Shown here: positions 10,587-11,891 of the stretch, piece after piece
Layout: the number at the start of each line of letters is the position of its first letter
Numbering within the stretch: position 1 is the stretch's first letter
Assembly (NCBI GenBank): GCA_964424125.1
Contig: CAYRHS010000096.1
Span: forward strand, 1 to 11,891
DNA: 11,891 nucleotides
Reading direction: 5' to 3'
Source of the DNA: CAYRHS01 sp964424125
GTDB taxonomy: Bacteria; Actinomycetota; Acidimicrobiia; IMCC26256; JAOSJL01
Position numbers and translations under genes: made by a program
The notes under the pieces: generated by a model
Told to the model about the DNA's origin: nothing
Database searches by the model: none
What the model saw: only the letters and a program-made list of their open reading frames with translations

Positions 10587-11747
10587 TCAGGGCGCGGCGA
10601 GCACCGGGACGATGGCGGCGAAGATGCCGTCCATCGGCTGCGGATCGGTCTCCGAGGCGTTGGCGAGGACGACGACGTTCGTCCCTGTCGCGGGTTCGTG
10701 CATCGCCAGCGCGGTGAAGCCGAGGCCCTGGCCTGTGTGCCCCCAGTAGCCGTCGAGCGTCCCGATCCCGAGCCCGTACGCGTCGTAGACGGGGCCTTCG
10801 ACCAGCGGATGGGCATCGAGGCGTTCCTGGGACAGCTCCGGGGAGATCAGCGCGCCCGTCCCGAGGGCTTCCGCCCACGTGAAGAGGTCGGCGCTCGTCG
10901 AGACGACCGCGCCCGACGGCCCCATGGCGGAGAAGTTGTTCGGCGGTTCCGTGTAGCCGTCGTCCCCGGGCTGGTAGCCGGTGGCGGCCGGCTGGGGGAG
11001 CGTGTCGGGGAGGTAGGTCGTGTCCGTCATCCCGAGCGGCGCGAAGACCTGCGTGGCGAGCTGCTCGCCGAGCGGTGCTCCTCCCACGGCCTCGATCACC
11101 TGCCCCAACACGTTCGTGTCGGTGTTCGAGTACGAGTACTCCGAGCCGGGAGGGAACTCGGGGTCCTCGGTGAAGGCGAACCCGTTCAGGTCCTCGATCG
11201 TGTAGTGCTGCTCGGGGTCGGAGGTGAACGACTCGAGGAACGCGTCCGTCGCGGTGTAGTTGGGCAGACCGGCGCTCATGTTCGCGAGCTGGCGGAGCGT
11301 GATGGTGTCGCCGTTCGGGACGCCGTCGACGTACTGGTCGACGGTGTCGTCGAGCGACACCGTTCCGTCGTCGACGAGCTGCAGCAGCCGCGTCACCACC
11401 ATCGACTTCGTGAGGCTGCGCACCGGCCAGTGGAAGCCGAACTCCACGGGCGCGCCCGTGTCCAGGTCGGCGGTTCCGGCGACCGCTTCCCAGGTCCCGA
11501 GCCCCGGCACCGACACGCCCACGTACGCGCCGGGTACGCCGGCCCCGTTCATCGCGTCGAGGACGGCGGGTTCGAGACGGGCCGCGACCTCGGCGGGCAT
11601 GTCACCGCGAGCCTGGACCGATTCCACCGGTGGCGGAGTCGGCCCGGTGGTCGTGCTCGTGTCCGCGGCACCGTCGGAGCTCGAGTCGGAGCAGCCGGCC
11701 GCCAGCAGCAAGCAGCACGCGAGCACCGCAATCACCCGTCCTGTCAC
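10587..11747 (-). CDS. Serine hydrolase lipoprotein, beta-lactamase/class C PBP-like fold
   Basis: The protein is 386 aa. Lipoprotein signal: VTGRVIAVLACCLLLAAGCS, lipobox LAAG-C19, then a Ser/Thr/Pro linker to ~48. The catalytic domain is of the beta-lactamase-related (class C/DD-peptidase/esterase) fold: SxxK motif S111-L-T-K114 in WPVRSLTKSM, Y206-S-N208 in YSYSNTDTN, and H337-T-G339 in YWGHTGQGLGF, replacing KTG as is usual in this esterase/peptidase group. It is probably attached to the outer face of the membrane; the substrate (peptidoglycan stem peptide, peptide or ester) cannot be told. The frame continues upstream to 11858, into the tRNA-Arg gene, but GTG 11747 gives a proper lipoprotein signal and sits 6 nt after TACCGT, fitting a leaderless mRNA; GGAG 1 nt upstream is too close for a good SD. 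It is convergent with the 10250 gene and divergent from tRNA-Arg. Confidence 0.92.
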   Translation of the reverse strand: MTGRVIAVLACCLLLAAGCSDSSSDGAADTSTTTGPTPPPVESVQARGDMPAEVAARLEPAVLDAMNGAGVPGAYVGVSVPGLGTWEAVAGTADLDTGAPVEFGFHWPVRSLTKSMVVTRLLQLVDDGTVSLDDTVDQYVDGVPNGDTITLRQLANMSAGLPNYTATDAFLESFTSDPEQHYTIEDLNGFAFTEDPEFPPGSEYSYSNTDTNVLGQVIEAVGGAPLGEQLATQVFAPLGMTDTTYLPDTLPQPAATGYQPGDDGYTEPPNNFSAMGPSGAVVSTSADLFTWAEALGTGALISPELSQERLDAHPLVEGPVYDAYGLGIGTLDGYWGHTGQGLGFTALAMHEPATGTNVVVLANASETDPQPMDGIFAAIVPVLAAP

Positions 11748-11753
11748 GCTCCG

Positions 11754-11759
11754 ACGGTA
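11754..11759 (-). promoter_or_regulatory. Candidate -10 (TACCGT) for leaderless serine hydrolase mRNA
   Basis: On the minus strand TACCGT is followed by 6 nt and then GTG 11747. The hexamer is the same one found at 1603-1612 and 7677-7682. The distance places the transcription start at the start codon. No clear -35. Confidence 0.45.
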
Positions 11760-11814
11760 GTGCGCGCTGCCGGCCGCACTGGAGGTCGGAGCGGAGCCGC
11801 GCAGTCCGCCCGCG

Positions 11815-11820
11815 TAGACT
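11815..11820 (+). promoter_or_regulatory. Candidate -10 (TAGACT) for tRNA-Arg
   Basis: TAGACT fits TANNNT and lies 11 nt before the tRNA 5' end, predicting a 5' leader of only ~4 nt. No clear -35. The 84-bp stretch 11748-11831 serves as the divergent promoter region of tRNA-Arg and the hydrolase gene. Confidence 0.45.
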
Positions 11821-11831
11821 CGTCTCTTCAC

Positions 11832-11891
11832 GCGCTCGTAGCTCAACGGATAGAGCATCTGACTACGGATCAGAAGGTTGGGGGTTCGAAT
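11832..11891 (+). tRNA. tRNA-Arg (anticodon ACG), truncated by window end
   Basis: This is the 5' 60 nt of the tRNA. The acceptor 5' strand is GCGCTCG (11832-11838), followed by TA at positions 8-9 and D arm GCTCAACGGATAGAGC. The anticodon stem is TCTGA/TCAGA (11858-11862/11870-11874) with loop CTACGGA and anticodon ACG at 11865-11867. Then come the short variable loop and the T arm start (GGGGGTTCGAAT). The first anticodon base is expected to become inosine, reading CGU/CGC/CGA. The 3' part is outside the window. Confidence 0.95.

Noticed and set aside
1..11891. CRISPR arrays, insertion sequences, integrase genes, attachment sites
   Set aside because: No regularly spaced repeats, transposase/integrase motifs or duplicated tRNA 3' ends were seen; the two tRNA-Ser genes are complete and distinct.

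Overview
The window is high-GC, gene-dense chromosomal DNA with many GTG starts, OmpR-type signalling, Tat-exported flavoprotein machinery and exported proteins carrying Thr/Pro/Ala-rich linkers (TSTTTTAPP, TSTTTGPTPPP). This points to an actinobacterium. The linker style resembles Acidimicrobiia, but that assignment is inference. No mobile element, CRISPR array or integration scar was seen.

Region 1 (1-2186) is a serine-decoding neighbourhood. It holds the 3' end of serS, tRNA-Ser(UGA), a helix-hairpin-helix plus PHP-domain protein on the minus strand, a divergent SRPBCC protein, and tRNA-Ser(GCU). The divergent pair appears to share one palindromic -10 element (ACGGTACCGT), placed exactly 12.5 bp from each GTG start, so both mRNAs would be leaderless. 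Both tRNA-Ser genes have a TANNNT hexamer exactly 7 nt before the mature 5' end.

Region 2 (2224-5541) holds a small PH-like hypothetical gene that converges on and overlaps a two-gene minus-strand operon. The operon encodes a Tat-signal gluconate 2-dehydrogenase subunit 3-like protein and, translationally coupled to it, a GMC flavoprotein dehydrogenase with a Cys cluster and a C-terminal membrane anchor. Together they look like a cell-surface alcohol/sugar-type dehydrogenase.

Region 3 (5542-10144) is the most interesting part. An OmpR-family response regulator and its sensor kinase (minus strand, 4-bp overlap) diverge from a tightly overlapping four-gene plus-strand operon. That operon encodes a small exported protein with an acidic tail, a basic Pro/Ala-rich single-pass membrane protein, an ApbE-family FMN transferase with an altered metal-site motif, and a minimal ferric-reductase-like di-heme membrane protein with NADPH-oxidase-type His spacing but no flavin/NAD(P)H domain. 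No canonical FMN-binding substrate of ApbE is present. The operon looks like a poorly described trans-membrane electron-transfer module under two-component control. The 142-bp divergent intergenic region has an 11-bp-period direct repeat, an inverted repeat, a -10-like hexamer and a leader hairpin abutting the Shine-Dalgarno. A 19-nt poly-C tract and a strong hairpin lie inside the second gene.

Region 4 (10145-11891) has a muconolactone-isomerase-like small protein, a convergent beta-lactamase-fold serine hydrolase lipoprotein (probably leaderless), and the 5' part of tRNA-Arg(ACG), cut by the window edge.
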